Shown: piece by piece, positions 56,023 through 63,418 of the stretch | Numbering within the stretch: position 1 is the first letter of the stretch | How the letters are laid out: each line of letters begins with the position of its first letter | Origin: an uncultured Oscillospiraceae bacterium | Lineage (GTDB): Bacteria; Bacillota; Clostridia; Oscillospirales; Oscillospiraceae | Assembly (NCBI GenBank): GCA_934589675.1 | Contig: CAKTOF010000012.1 | Location: 7,411-71,410 of the forward strand | Reading direction: 5' to 3' | DNA: 64,000 nt | The notes under the pieces: generated by a model | Told to the model about the DNA's origin: nothing | The model's input: only the letters and a program-made list of their open reading frames with translations | Databases searched by the model: none | Position numbers and translations under genes: made by a program

Positions 56023-57239
56023 AGCGCGCCCTCCCGCCGCTTTAATTGCCCGGCCAGGCGGCCGGACGACCAGGCCCACTGGAGATTGTACCCGCCGCAG
56101 TCACCGTCGACGTCGAGCACCTCGCCGCAGGCGTAGAGGCCGGGCGCGAGGCGGCTCTCTAACGTCTCGGGGTCAAACTGGGAAAGATCGGCGCCGCCGC
56201 AGGTGACCTGCGCGCCGTCAAAGCCCATCGTGCCCGTGACGGGCAGGGGGAAGTTCTTCACAGCTGCGGCGACAGCGCGGATGTCTGCATCGCCGAGCGA
56301 AGAAAGCGGCGCTTCAAAGGGCAGCCCCGCACAGCGCACCATCGTCCGCCCGAGCCGGTTGTGCAGCACGCCGGTCAGAAGATCCTCGCCCGTCAAGGCC
56401 GGGAAGCGGCGCGCGCGCTCAAAGAGCAGCGCCTCGAGCGCGGGGAGCTCCAGGAGCGGCATAAGGTCGAGCACGAGCTCGCAATTTCCCGCGCATCGCG
56501 CGGCCTCGCGCGAGAGGTCGAACACGGCCGGGCCGCTCACGCCGTAGTCGGTAAACTGCACCTCACCGCCGGACGCGGCGACGAGCTCGCCGCCCGTGAA
56601 GAGCGCGAGATCGGCCTCGGCGCGCACGCCCTTGAGCGAGCGCACCCACGTCGTGTCGGTCTTGAGCTGGACGAGAGAGGGCGTGAGCGCCGTCACGCTG
56701 TGGCCGAGCGAGCGCAGGAGGTCAAGCCCGCTCCTCGTCCCGCCGAGCTTGGAGCCGGCCGGGCCGCCGCAGGCGATGATGACGCGGTCGGCGTGGCGCT
56801 CCGCGTCCGCAGTCACGACCGTGAAGCCGCTTTTGACGCGGCGGATGGCAGCGACCTCCTGCGCGCACTGCACGTCGACGCCGGCGGCTGCGAGCGCGAA
56901 GCGCAGCACGTCGGCGACGCTGTTGGCGCTGTCGGAAAACGGGTAGACGCGGCCGGTGTCCTCCGCGACGGTCACGAGGCCGAGTCGGGAGAAAAAGGCG
57001 AGCGCCGCGTGGGCGTCAAACGCACGCAGCGCGAAGAGCGCGGCCGGGTCGCCCGCGTGATAATGGCGCTCGTCCTGATCGAGATTGGTCAGATTGCAGC
57101 GGCCGTTGCCCGTGGCGAGCAGCTTGCGCGCCGGACGGGACTGCCGCTCAAGCAGATGGACGCGGCAGCGCGGCTTCTCCGCCGCCGTCAGCGCCGCCAT
57201 CATGCCGGACGCGCCGCCGCCGATGACATAGACCTCCAT
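56019..57239 (-). CDS. HI0933/BaiN-like flavoprotein
   Basis: A 406-residue NAD(P)/FAD-dependent protein of the HI0933-like family. The FAD GxGxxG motif is VIGGGASGMMAAL at residues 6-18, followed by the characteristic GNGRCNLTNLDQ and the terminal GEVLDVDGDCGGYNLQWAWSSG block (quoted in part). Some members reduce bile-acid intermediates (BaiN), others are of unknown role. It is upstream of and overlapping the other flavoprotein gene, suggesting an operon of two reductases. Confidence 0.9.
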   Translation of the reverse strand: MEVYVIGGGASGMMAALTAAEKPRCRVHLLERQSRPARKLLATGNGRCNLTNLDQDERHYHAGDPAALFALRAFDAHAALAFFSRLGLVTVAEDTGRVYPFSDSANSVADVLRFALAAAGVDVQCAQEVAAIRRVKSGFTVVTADAERHADRVIIACGGPAGSKLGGTRSGLDLLRSLGHSVTALTPSLVQLKTDTTWVRSLKGVRAEADLALFTGGELVAASGGEVQFTDYGVSGPAVFDLSREAARCAGNCELVLDLMPLLELPALEALLFERARRFPALTGEDLLTGVLHNRLGRTMVRCAGLPFEAPLSSLGDADIRAVAAAVKNFPLPVTGTMGFDGAQVTCGGADLSQFDPETLESRLAPGLYACGEVLDVDGDCGGYNLQWAWSSGRLAGQLKRREGAL

Positions 57240-57289
57240 GGCTTCACCTCAGAAAAGTTTTTTATATTGTATCATACGGACAGAAAAAA

Positions 57290-57316
57290 GCCAAGGGCAG
57301 AGGCTCTGCCCTTGGC
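57290..57316 (-). terminator. Terminator of nfnAB
   Basis: Arms 57290-57301 (GCCAAGGGCAGA) and 57305-57316 perfect; on the minus strand a T-run follows at 57289-57284. Confidence 0.8.
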
Positions 57317-57329
57317 CGTGTCAGGCGGT

Positions 57330-58724
57330 TTATTTGTGCGCGCCGAGCTTTTCAGCAATGGCCTTCGCGGCGCGCTTGCCGGCGCCCATGGCCTGGATGA
57401 CCGTGGCCGCGCCCGTGACGGCGTCGCCGCCGGCGTAGACATTCTCTTCGCTTGTCTGCATGGTTTCTTCGTCGACGATGAAGCAGCCGTGCGCGTTGAC
57501 CTTGAGCGTCGGGTCGGCCATCCGGATGAGCGGGTTCGGGCTTGTGCCGAGGGCCATGATAACGGTGTCGACCTCGATGGAGAACGTGGAGTCCGGCACC
57601 TCGACCGGGCGGCGGCGTCCTTTCTCGTCCGGCTCGCCAAGCTCCATGCGCACGCACGCAAGGCCCGTGGCGTGCCCCATGCCCGCGCCGTCGATGACGG
57701 CGGTCGGGTTCGTGAGGAAGTGGAACTGCACGCCCTCTTCCATGGCGTGATGCACCTCTTCGGCGCGCGCGGGCATCTCCTCCTGCGAGCGGCGGTAGAT
57801 GAGGTGCACCTCCGCGCCCATGCGGCGGGCGCAGCGCGCCGCGTCCATGGCGACGTTGCCGCCGCCGACGACGGCGACAGATGTGCTGCGGATGAGCGGC
57901 GTGTCGTATTCAGGCTTCCATGCGTGCATGAGGTTGACGCGCGTCAAGTACTCGTTGGCCGAGGACACGCCCGCAAGGCCCTCGCCCGGGATGTTCATAA
58001 ACTTCGGCAGGCCGGCGCCTGTCGCAACGAAAACGGCCTTGTAGCCGGCCTCGAACAGCTCGGCGATCGTCATGGCGCGGCCGACGACCATGTTCGTGCG
58101 GATGTCCGCGCCGAGCGAGCGCAGATCGGCCTCCGTCCGGCGGACGATGGCCTTCGGCAGGCGGAACTCCGGAATGCCGTAGACGAGCACGCCGCCGATG
58201 GTGTGGAACGCCTCGAAGATCGTGACGGCGTAGCCGAGCTGCGAAAGATCATATGCGCACGTCAGGCCGGCAGGGCCAGAGCCGATGACGGCCACATGCG
58301 TATAGTTGGCCGGGAGCGCCGGGAGCGCCGGCTCCGGGTGGTGCTCTAAATGCCAGTCGGCCACAAAGCGCTCGAGCCGGCCGATGGCGACAGGCTCGCT
58401 CTTGATGCCGCGGACGCAGCGCGACTCGCACTGCGTCTCCTGCGGGCAGACGCGGCCGGAGATGGCCGGAAGGCCGTTCGTGGAGGTGATGACCTGATAG
58501 GCGGCCTCAAAGTCGCCCTCTGCGACCTTGGCGATAAACTCCGGAATGCGGACGTTCACGGGGCAGCCCTGCACGCAGGCGGGATTTTTGCATTGCAGGC
58601 AGCGGCCAGCCTCTTTTTTTGCCTGCTCCTCGGAGTAGCCGAGGGCGACCTCGTCAAAGCAGCGCGAGCGGATGACGGGATCGCGCTCAGGCATGGGCGT
58701 GCGCGGGGATTTGAGATCAGGCAT
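57330..58724 (-). CDS. nfnB: NADPH-dependent glutamate synthase/NfnB-type flavoprotein
   Basis: A 464-residue FAD and [4Fe-4S] protein. The N-terminal cluster region has CLQCKNPACVQGC and CPQETQCESRC. The FAD-binding GSGPAGLTCA and the NADPH-binding GGGNVAMDAARCA blocks follow, with GTSPNPL and YAGGDAVTG. With the adjacent FAD subunit, this matches NfnB of the electron-bifurcating NADH-dependent ferredoxin:NADP+ oxidoreductase of anaerobes; sulfide dehydrogenase is another historical name. ATG 58724 (AAGGAGG SD) overlaps nfnA by 8 nt. NfnAB assignment is from arrangement and family. Confidence 0.9.
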   Translation of the reverse strand: MPDLKSPRTPMPERDPVIRSRCFDEVALGYSEEQAKKEAGRCLQCKNPACVQGCPVNVRIPEFIAKVAEGDFEAAYQVITSTNGLPAISGRVCPQETQCESRCVRGIKSEPVAIGRLERFVADWHLEHHPEPALPALPANYTHVAVIGSGPAGLTCAYDLSQLGYAVTIFEAFHTIGGVLVYGIPEFRLPKAIVRRTEADLRSLGADIRTNMVVGRAMTIAELFEAGYKAVFVATGAGLPKFMNIPGEGLAGVSSANEYLTRVNLMHAWKPEYDTPLIRSTSVAVVGGGNVAMDAARCARRMGAEVHLIYRRSQEEMPARAEEVHHAMEEGVQFHFLTNPTAVIDGAGMGHATGLACVRMELGEPDEKGRRRPVEVPDSTFSIEVDTVIMALGTSPNPLIRMADPTLKVNAHGCFIVDEETMQTSEENVYAGGDAVTGAATVIQAMGAGKRAAKAIAEKLGAHK

Positions 58725-59595
58725 TGACGTGGCCTCCTTTCGCAAGCTCTTCGGTCATTTTATCCATGCGGCACTTGTGCGCGTGCATGGCGCGGGCGAC
58801 GCCCTCCTGCTCGCGATAGACGCCGTTGCGGACGATGAGCTCGTCATAGTCAACGAGATGGCCGTCAAAGTCCGGGCCGTCGACGCAGGCAAACTTCGTC
58901 TGGCCGCCGACGTTGACGCGGCAGCCGCCGCACATGCCCGTCCCGTCGACCATGATGGGGTTGAGCGAGACGATGGTTTTGAGCTTGTAGGGGAGCGTCA
59001 CGTTCGAGATGGCGCGCATCATCGGCACGGGGCCGATGGCGATGGCAAGGTCGTAGTCGTTGCCGGCCTCGAGCAGCTCGGTGAGCTTGTTGGACACAAA
59101 GCCCTTTTCGCCGTATGTGCCGTCGTCTGTTGTGATGTAGAGATTGTCACAGTTTCGGCGGAAGCTGCTCTCAAGGAATACCAGCTCCTTTGTGCGGAAG
59201 CCGACGATGACGTCGACGGGCACGCCTGCGTTGTGCAGCGCCTTGGCCTGCGGGAAGGCGATGGCGCAGCCGACGCCGCCGCCGATGACGATGACGCGCT
59301 TTGCGCCCTCCGTCTCCGTCGGGTTGCCGAGCGGGCCGACAAGATCCAGAATGTTGTCGCCGGACTCGAGCGCGTCGAGCTTCTGCGTCGTCAGGCCGAC
59401 GCGCTGGTACATGATGGTCACGGTGCCGCGCACGGTGTCGTAGTCGGCGATGGTCAGCGGGATGCGCTCGCCGAACTCGTCGACGCGCAGGATGACGAAC
59501 TGCCCCGGCTGCGCCTTGCGCGCGACCGCGGGACAGCTGATTTCCATGAGCGAGACCGTCGGGTTGAGCACGCGTTTTGTCACGATCGTTGGCAT
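58717..59595 (-). CDS. nfnA: NfnA-type FAD/NAD(H)-binding subunit
   Basis: A 292-residue protein with ferredoxin-NADP reductase fold. The FAD block is RIPLTIADYD, the NAD-binding block VIGGGVGCAIAFPQA, and the C-terminal [2Fe-2S] Cys cluster is MCGGCRVNVGGQTKFAC. It is homologous to PyrK-type subunits but lacks a PyrD neighbour here, and partners with the glutamate-synthase-like gene that overlaps it. A GGAGGAG SD precedes ATG 59595. Confidence 0.92.
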   Translation of the reverse strand: MPTIVTKRVLNPTVSLMEISCPAVARKAQPGQFVILRVDEFGERIPLTIADYDTVRGTVTIMYQRVGLTTQKLDALESGDNILDLVGPLGNPTETEGAKRVIVIGGGVGCAIAFPQAKALHNAGVPVDVIVGFRTKELVFLESSFRRNCDNLYITTDDGTYGEKGFVSNKLTELLEAGNDYDLAIAIGPVPMMRAISNVTLPYKLKTIVSLNPIMVDGTGMCGGCRVNVGGQTKFACVDGPDFDGHLVDYDELIVRNGVYREQEGVARAMHAHKCRMDKMTEELAKGGHVNA

Positions 59596-59652
59596 ACTTT
59601 CTCCTCCACGTATTCCGAAATGCCCGGCTCGGGCATCTACATTATGCAGTCC

Positions 59653-59680
59653 ATTTTACCAGATTATTTCGTGATGTCCA
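59653..59680 (-). promoter_or_regulatory. Promoter of nfnAB
   Basis: Minus-strand TGGACA (59680-59675), 16-nt spacer and TAAAAT (59658-59653). A leader hairpin (ATGCCCG...CGGGCAT, 59622-59638) lies in the untranslated part. Confidence 0.55.
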
Positions 59681-59793
59681 GTGCACTTGCAAAGAATCGT
59701 TGCGGAAGTTTGTGCAAAATGACAATCAAAGCCAACGAAAAATGGTCAGATGGACAAAAAACCTACACGAATCAGATGTGCGGGAGAAAACGG

Positions 59794-59822
59794 TTGCAAT
59801 TCCCTGCGCATTCTGCTATGCT
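59794..59822 (+). promoter_or_regulatory. Promoter of brnQ
   Basis: TTGCAA (59794-59799), 17-nt spacer and extended TGC-TATGCT (59817-59822), 39 nt before the start. Confidence 0.65.
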
Positions 59823-59860
59823 GTTTATATTCTAACTTCCAATTTGGGAGGCTGTACGGC

Positions 59861-61216
59861 ATGAAAAGAAAGCTCACTGCCCGGGAAGTCATCTCGGTGG
59901 CCAGCATGCTCTTTGGAATGTTCTTCGGAGCGGGGAACCTCATTTTCCCGGTCTATATGGGCCAGATGGCCGGACGGAATGTCTTGCCGGCGCTCATCGG
60001 CTTCCTTATTACGGGCGTCGGGCTTCCGCTGCTGGCCGTGGCCGCGCTCGGCGTGAGCCGGTCGGACGGGCTCTACAGCCTCAGCGCGAAGGTCGGGCGG
60101 CCGTATGGCTATTTCTTTACCTGCCTGCTCTACCTGACCATCGGGCCGTTCTTCGCCATCCCGCGCTGCGCGAGCGTCTCGTACACCGTCGGGCTGCATC
60201 CGCTGCTTGGCGGCGAAGCGGCCGCCGCGCGGTGGCCGCTGTTCCTGTTCTCGCTTGTATTTTTCGTCGCGGTGCTGCTGTTCTCACTCTATCCGGGCAA
60301 GATACTCACATGGATCGGCAAGATCCTCAATCCGTTTTTCCTGCTGTTCCTCGGCATCCTGATCGTTGTTGCCCTCACGCATTCAACGGCCGTCATCTCT
60401 GACGCGGCTGCGGTGGGGGAGTACGGCACACAGCCGCTCGCGCGCGGTTTCCTGGACGGATACAATACGATGGATACGCTCGCGGGTCTTGCGTTCGGCA
60501 TCGTTGTCATTCAGGTCATCCGCGGCCTCGGCGTTCAGGAGCCCGGCGCGGTCGCGGGCGCGACGGTGCGCTCGGGCGCCATCAGCTGCGCGGCCATGGC
60601 CGTCATCTATGCGGCCGTCACGCTCGCGGGTGCGCAGAGCCAGGCGCGGTTTGCTGACTCCGGCAACGGCGGAATACTTCTGGCGCAGTTGGCGGATCAT
60701 TATCTGGGGAAGGCCGGCCTTGTCATTCTGGCCATCACGGTGACGCTTGCGTGCCTGAAAACCGCGGTCGGACTGGTAACGAGCTGCGGCGAGACGTTTG
60801 TCGCGATGTTCCCGAAGGGGCCGGGCTACCGTGCGTGGGCGGTCATTTTCTCCGCGGTGTCGCTCCTGTTTGCAAACCTCGGGCTGGATGCCATCATCGG
60901 ATACTCCGTGCCCGTGCTCATGTTCCTGTATCCGCTGGCCATCACGCTCATTGTGCTCGCGCTCGGCGGGCGGCTGTTCGGGCATGACCGGGCGGTGTAT
61001 GTCAGCGTCACAGCGTTTACGCTCATCGGCGCGCTCTACGATCTGCTGCGCACGCTGCCGGATGGGCTGCGCGCTTTGCTCCGGCTTGACGGCGCGCTCG
61101 ATGCGGTCGGCGGCGTGCTGCCGCTGTCCGGCTACGGCCTCGGCTGGGTCTGCCCGGCAGCAGCCGGCCTTGCGGTCGGACTGATCGCCCATTTTGCGCG
61201 CAAAAAAGCGGCCTGA
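59861..61216 (+). CDS. brnQ: Branched-chain amino acid transport system II carrier (BrnQ family)
   Basis: A 451-residue cation-coupled importer of Leu/Ile/Val with twelve predicted transmembrane helices. Family blocks: ASMLFGMFFGAGNLIFP near residue 15, TIGPFFAIPRCASVSYT in helix 3-4, and GFLDGYNTMDTLAGLAFG in the middle. ATG 59861 has a GGGAGG SD. It is the last clearly host gene before the element junction. Confidence 0.94.
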   Translation: MKRKLTAREVISVASMLFGMFFGAGNLIFPVYMGQMAGRNVLPALIGFLITGVGLPLLAVAALGVSRSDGLYSLSAKVGRPYGYFFTCLLYLTIGPFFAIPRCASVSYTVGLHPLLGGEAAAARWPLFLFSLVFFVAVLLFSLYPGKILTWIGKILNPFFLLFLGILIVVALTHSTAVISDAAAVGEYGTQPLARGFLDGYNTMDTLAGLAFGIVVIQVIRGLGVQEPGAVAGATVRSGAISCAAMAVIYAAVTLAGAQSQARFADSGNGGILLAQLADHYLGKAGLVILAITVTLACLKTAVGLVTSCGETFVAMFPKGPGYRAWAVIFSAVSLLFANLGLDAIIGYSVPVLMFLYPLAITLIVLALGGRLFGHDRAVYVSVTAFTLIGALYDLLRTLPDGLRALLRLDGALDAVGGVLPLSGYGLGWVCPAAAGLAVGLIAHFARKKAA

Positions 61217-61222
61217 AAACAG

Positions 61223-61256
61223 AAAGAAGCCTCGCGGGACGCCGCGAGGCTTCTTT
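61223..61256 (+). terminator. Terminator of brnQ
   Basis: Arms 61223-61237 (AAAGAAGCCTCGCGG) and 61242-61256 perfect, loop GACG. Confidence 0.85.
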
Positions 61257-61288
61257 GTTGTTTGAAGCTGGAATTGCAGAAAAAAAGA

Positions 61289-61308
61289 GCAAGCCCAAAA
61301 GGGCTTGC
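61289..61308 (-). terminator. Minus-strand terminator following a tRNA-Pro 3' end
   Basis: Arms GCAAGCCC (61289-61296) and GGGCTTGC (61301-61308); on the minus strand it is followed by a T-run (61287-61280). It lies 4 nt beyond a tRNA-like 3' end, as expected for a tRNA gene terminator. Confidence 0.7.
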
Positions 61309-61311
61309 CCA

Positions 61312-61322
61312 TGGTCGGAGTG
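61312..61322 (-). other. 3' end of a tRNA-Pro-like gene: putative attachment-site remnant
   Basis: Read on the minus strand, the sequence ends CACTCCGACCA: seven acceptor-stem bases, discriminator A and CCA. The rest of a tRNA (T arm, anticodon arm) is absent; the adjacent 61323 onward is AT-rich and not tRNA. With the terminator at 61289-61308 on the same strand, this fits the host-side remnant of a tRNA gene split by site-specific integration. The match is short (11 nt), so it could be chance. Confidence 0.5.
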
Positions 61323-61390
61323 TAATTATAGGATCTGGAAAAATCCAGTCATATCAATGGTTTTAGCGCATCAAGTAAGAGGTTTTTATC

Positions 61391-62071
61391 CTAATTTCTT
61401 TTCAATGCGGCTGGAGAGTTATGATAAAAGGTTTTTCCAAATGATGTAACAATTATATCGTTCTGTTTTTCTGGATCATCTACAAAATCGAGCCAGACAT
61501 TACCGCCAAGTCGATTTTGATTTTGTAATAGTCCTAATGAGATTAACCGATCCACTTGATATAATTCTCTATTTTGAATTTTCAGGCCGTCATTGATGGC
61601 GGCTTCAAATAAAATTTGATAGTCACTAATAAACATACGACGATTGGCTTCTGATAGCTCACAAAATTTTTCCCAAGAAATAGCACCCTTAACATAGGCG
61701 GCATAGAAGCTGCCCAAAACCTGAGATTGGATTTGTTCGACCTGGTTACCTAAAATAATTAGAACTCGCCCAAGCTCCTTTTCTGCTTCTTTTGGATTTG
61801 ATTCAAGTTTTTCTCGATGCTCATTCAACTTTCCTTGTGATATGCTACCCGAATTAAATTCTGTGATAAAGGCAAGGGTCTGTTTTATGAGGTTGCGCTC
61901 ATGCAGATTATACCCGATTTTACAAATAGACGAAAGTGTGCTAACAACGGGTATTCCTTTTAGAACTTCATTATCCAAAAGGGCATCAATTCCAATCTCG
62001 GCATATTCAGCAACTATTTCATAGGTTGGAGAAAATAAAGTGTCTTTAAGGGCGGGGACTAACTCGCTCAT
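61391..62071 (-). CDS. Unrecognised helical protein with winged-helix-like C-terminus (cargo gene)
   Basis: A 226-residue, AT-rich gene. The N-terminal half is helical with a short hydrophobic stretch (GIPVVSTLSSICKIGYN, about residues 39-55) and a charged amphipathic region. The C-terminal 70 residues (VDRLISLGLLQNQ and IIVTSFGKTFYH) look like a winged-helix end found in several phage-defence and prophage proteins. No catalytic motif is seen. It is downstream of and in the same orientation as the zinc-ribbon gene, 48 nt apart. Base use differs strongly from the flanking host genes. Function unknown. Confidence 0.7.
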   Translation of the reverse strand: MSELVPALKDTLFSPTYEIVAEYAEIGIDALLDNEVLKGIPVVSTLSSICKIGYNLHERNLIKQTLAFITEFNSGSISQGKLNEHREKLESNPKEAEKELGRVLIILGNQVEQIQSQVLGSFYAAYVKGAISWEKFCELSEANRRMFISDYQILFEAAINDGLKIQNRELYQVDRLISLGLLQNQNRLGGNVWLDFVDDPEKQNDIIVTSFGKTFYHNSPAALKRN

Positions 62072-62119
62072 ATTTGCACCATCTTTCAGTCAAATTATAA
62101 ATATATAATTATCACAAAG

Positions 62120-63151
62120 TCATTCGTTAAAAACAAAGCCAACTTTTTCCCAATCAAAAATGTATCTTCCAGTTTTTATCGTTTTTAAGCAACGGCTGCA
62201 AGTACATTTGTTGCTAATAAATTTCAACATCTTTTTATCGGTCATTTTCATCTTCAGACCGCATCGTGGACAGACTATTGGCACATTGCCACTTGAATAA
62301 AGCTTTTTTGCATCGTCAAAAGAAATTGTTTCAAGCATTTCAAATGAACGCAGTGTACGGTTTAGCTTATTCATAAGAACGGTGTACTTATTGAGCGGTG
62401 CAATTTCTTCAAACATTTCACAAATCAAATTTACTGCATACGACATAATAGCCGGAACAGTAATATAGTAATAATCCGAAAAACTTCTAAGAATGGCTTC
62501 ATCCGCAAAAACAAAGTTAAGATTACCCGGCTCGGTTTTGGAGAGTTTATATTTAGTGGTTATCAAATGATTGGCGTTGTTCCATATATGCTCTAAACTT
62601 GTTTCACTCGCCTTGTTGTAGCGAAAATCGAAAAAACTGCTCATCTTGCAGTTTTCTTCAATCAGTGAAGTGTGTTCACGGGCTTTCTCTTTTGTGATAA
62701 CCAAGTCCTCTGGTTTTCCGCTTGCAAGCAAATCAAGCATACCATTTCTATCAACACGCAGCCATTCAATATAGCCGAGTGTATCTTTGAGGGGCTTTCG
62801 TAATAACGCATAGGAAACAGCAACTTTCATTTTTGCGGCACAGTTTATCGACTCAAGCATATAGCTACAAAAATCCGCAACAAGTGAAAAGAAAGTGTGC
62901 CTATAATATACTTCGTACATTTCTTCACGATGCCCATGTGTTATGAGCCACTCTTGCCATTTTTCATCTTGTTCAAATTCTATATTTTCATCATTACCAA
63001 GATCAATACTGACGCTTGCCATTTTTTCTTCATCTGTATATTTTAACATGCTTACCAAAACATCATTACAGTATGTCAAATAGTTGTGCTTAAAATAATG
63101 CTTGGGTTCAATTTGAAAAGTAAATTCCGAATGAAGCTCTTTATTTTTCAT
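62120..63151 (-). CDS. Unrecognised protein with C-terminal zinc ribbon (cargo gene)
   Basis: A 343-residue AT-rich gene. Most of the protein is helical with many aromatic residues (HYFKHNYLTYC, YYYITVPAIMSY). The C-terminus has two Cys pairs, CPRCG and CTCSRC, about 22 residues apart, a likely zinc ribbon, followed by FDWEKVGFVFNE. No enzyme motif recognised. ATG 63151 has a GGGGAGC SD; the open frame extends 14 codons further. It is the upstream partner of the 226-residue gene, with which it probably forms an operon. Confidence 0.7.
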   Translation of the reverse strand: MKNKELHSEFTFQIEPKHYFKHNYLTYCNDVLVSMLKYTDEEKMASVSIDLGNDENIEFEQDEKWQEWLITHGHREEMYEVYYRHTFFSLVADFCSYMLESINCAAKMKVAVSYALLRKPLKDTLGYIEWLRVDRNGMLDLLASGKPEDLVITKEKAREHTSLIEENCKMSSFFDFRYNKASETSLEHIWNNANHLITTKYKLSKTEPGNLNFVFADEAILRSFSDYYYITVPAIMSYAVNLICEMFEEIAPLNKYTVLMNKLNRTLRSFEMLETISFDDAKKLYSSGNVPIVCPRCGLKMKMTDKKMLKFISNKCTCSRCLKTIKTGRYIFDWEKVGFVFNE

Positions 63152-63243
63152 ACGGTTAGCTCCCCAATTCAGTTTTGCATATTTTGCATCCACAAGGTCG
63201 TTTGGAGAAAATCCACAAAATATCGACTGAGTATATCAAAATA

Positions 63244-63260
63244 CTACAATATAATTGTAG
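63244..63260. promoter_or_regulatory. Perfect dyad overlapping a TATAAT box in the element
   Basis: CTACAAT (63244-63250), 3-nt spacer and ATTGTAG (63254-63260). A plus-strand TATAAT (63250-63255) sits in its centre, with no clear -35. Placed between the divergent cargo and ParB-like genes, it may be an operator. The rest of 63152-63418 shows only the attenuator-like hairpin below. Confidence 0.4.
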
Positions 63261-63368
63261 CAATCATTAAGGAAAAATCAAGCAATCTTTTCGTATTACG
63301 CTGCCCAACAGGACTATGGGTGGCGTTTTCATATACCACAATCTGAAAGGAGGAGTCCCTTATCTGCT

Positions 63369-63392
63369 GCCAGCCATCGGGCTGGCTTTTTT
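63369..63392 (+). terminator. Attenuator-like terminator upstream of the ParB-like gene
   Basis: Arms GCCAGCC (63369-63375) and GGCTGGC (63380-63386), loop ATCG, followed by six T. It lies between an earlier SD-like AAAGGAGGAG (about 63348) and the gene's own AAAGGAGG SD, i.e. inside the leader, so conditional termination is possible. Confidence 0.6.
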
Positions 63393-63418
63393 CATTTCAC
63401 AACAAAGGAGGTTTTTAA

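Noticed and set aside
56361..58349. A 662-codon plus-strand open frame opposite two flavoprotein-type genes
   Set aside because: Composition is typical of an antisense shadow (Arg/Ala/His-rich); the minus strand carries clear FAD and Fe-S motifs in the real genes.
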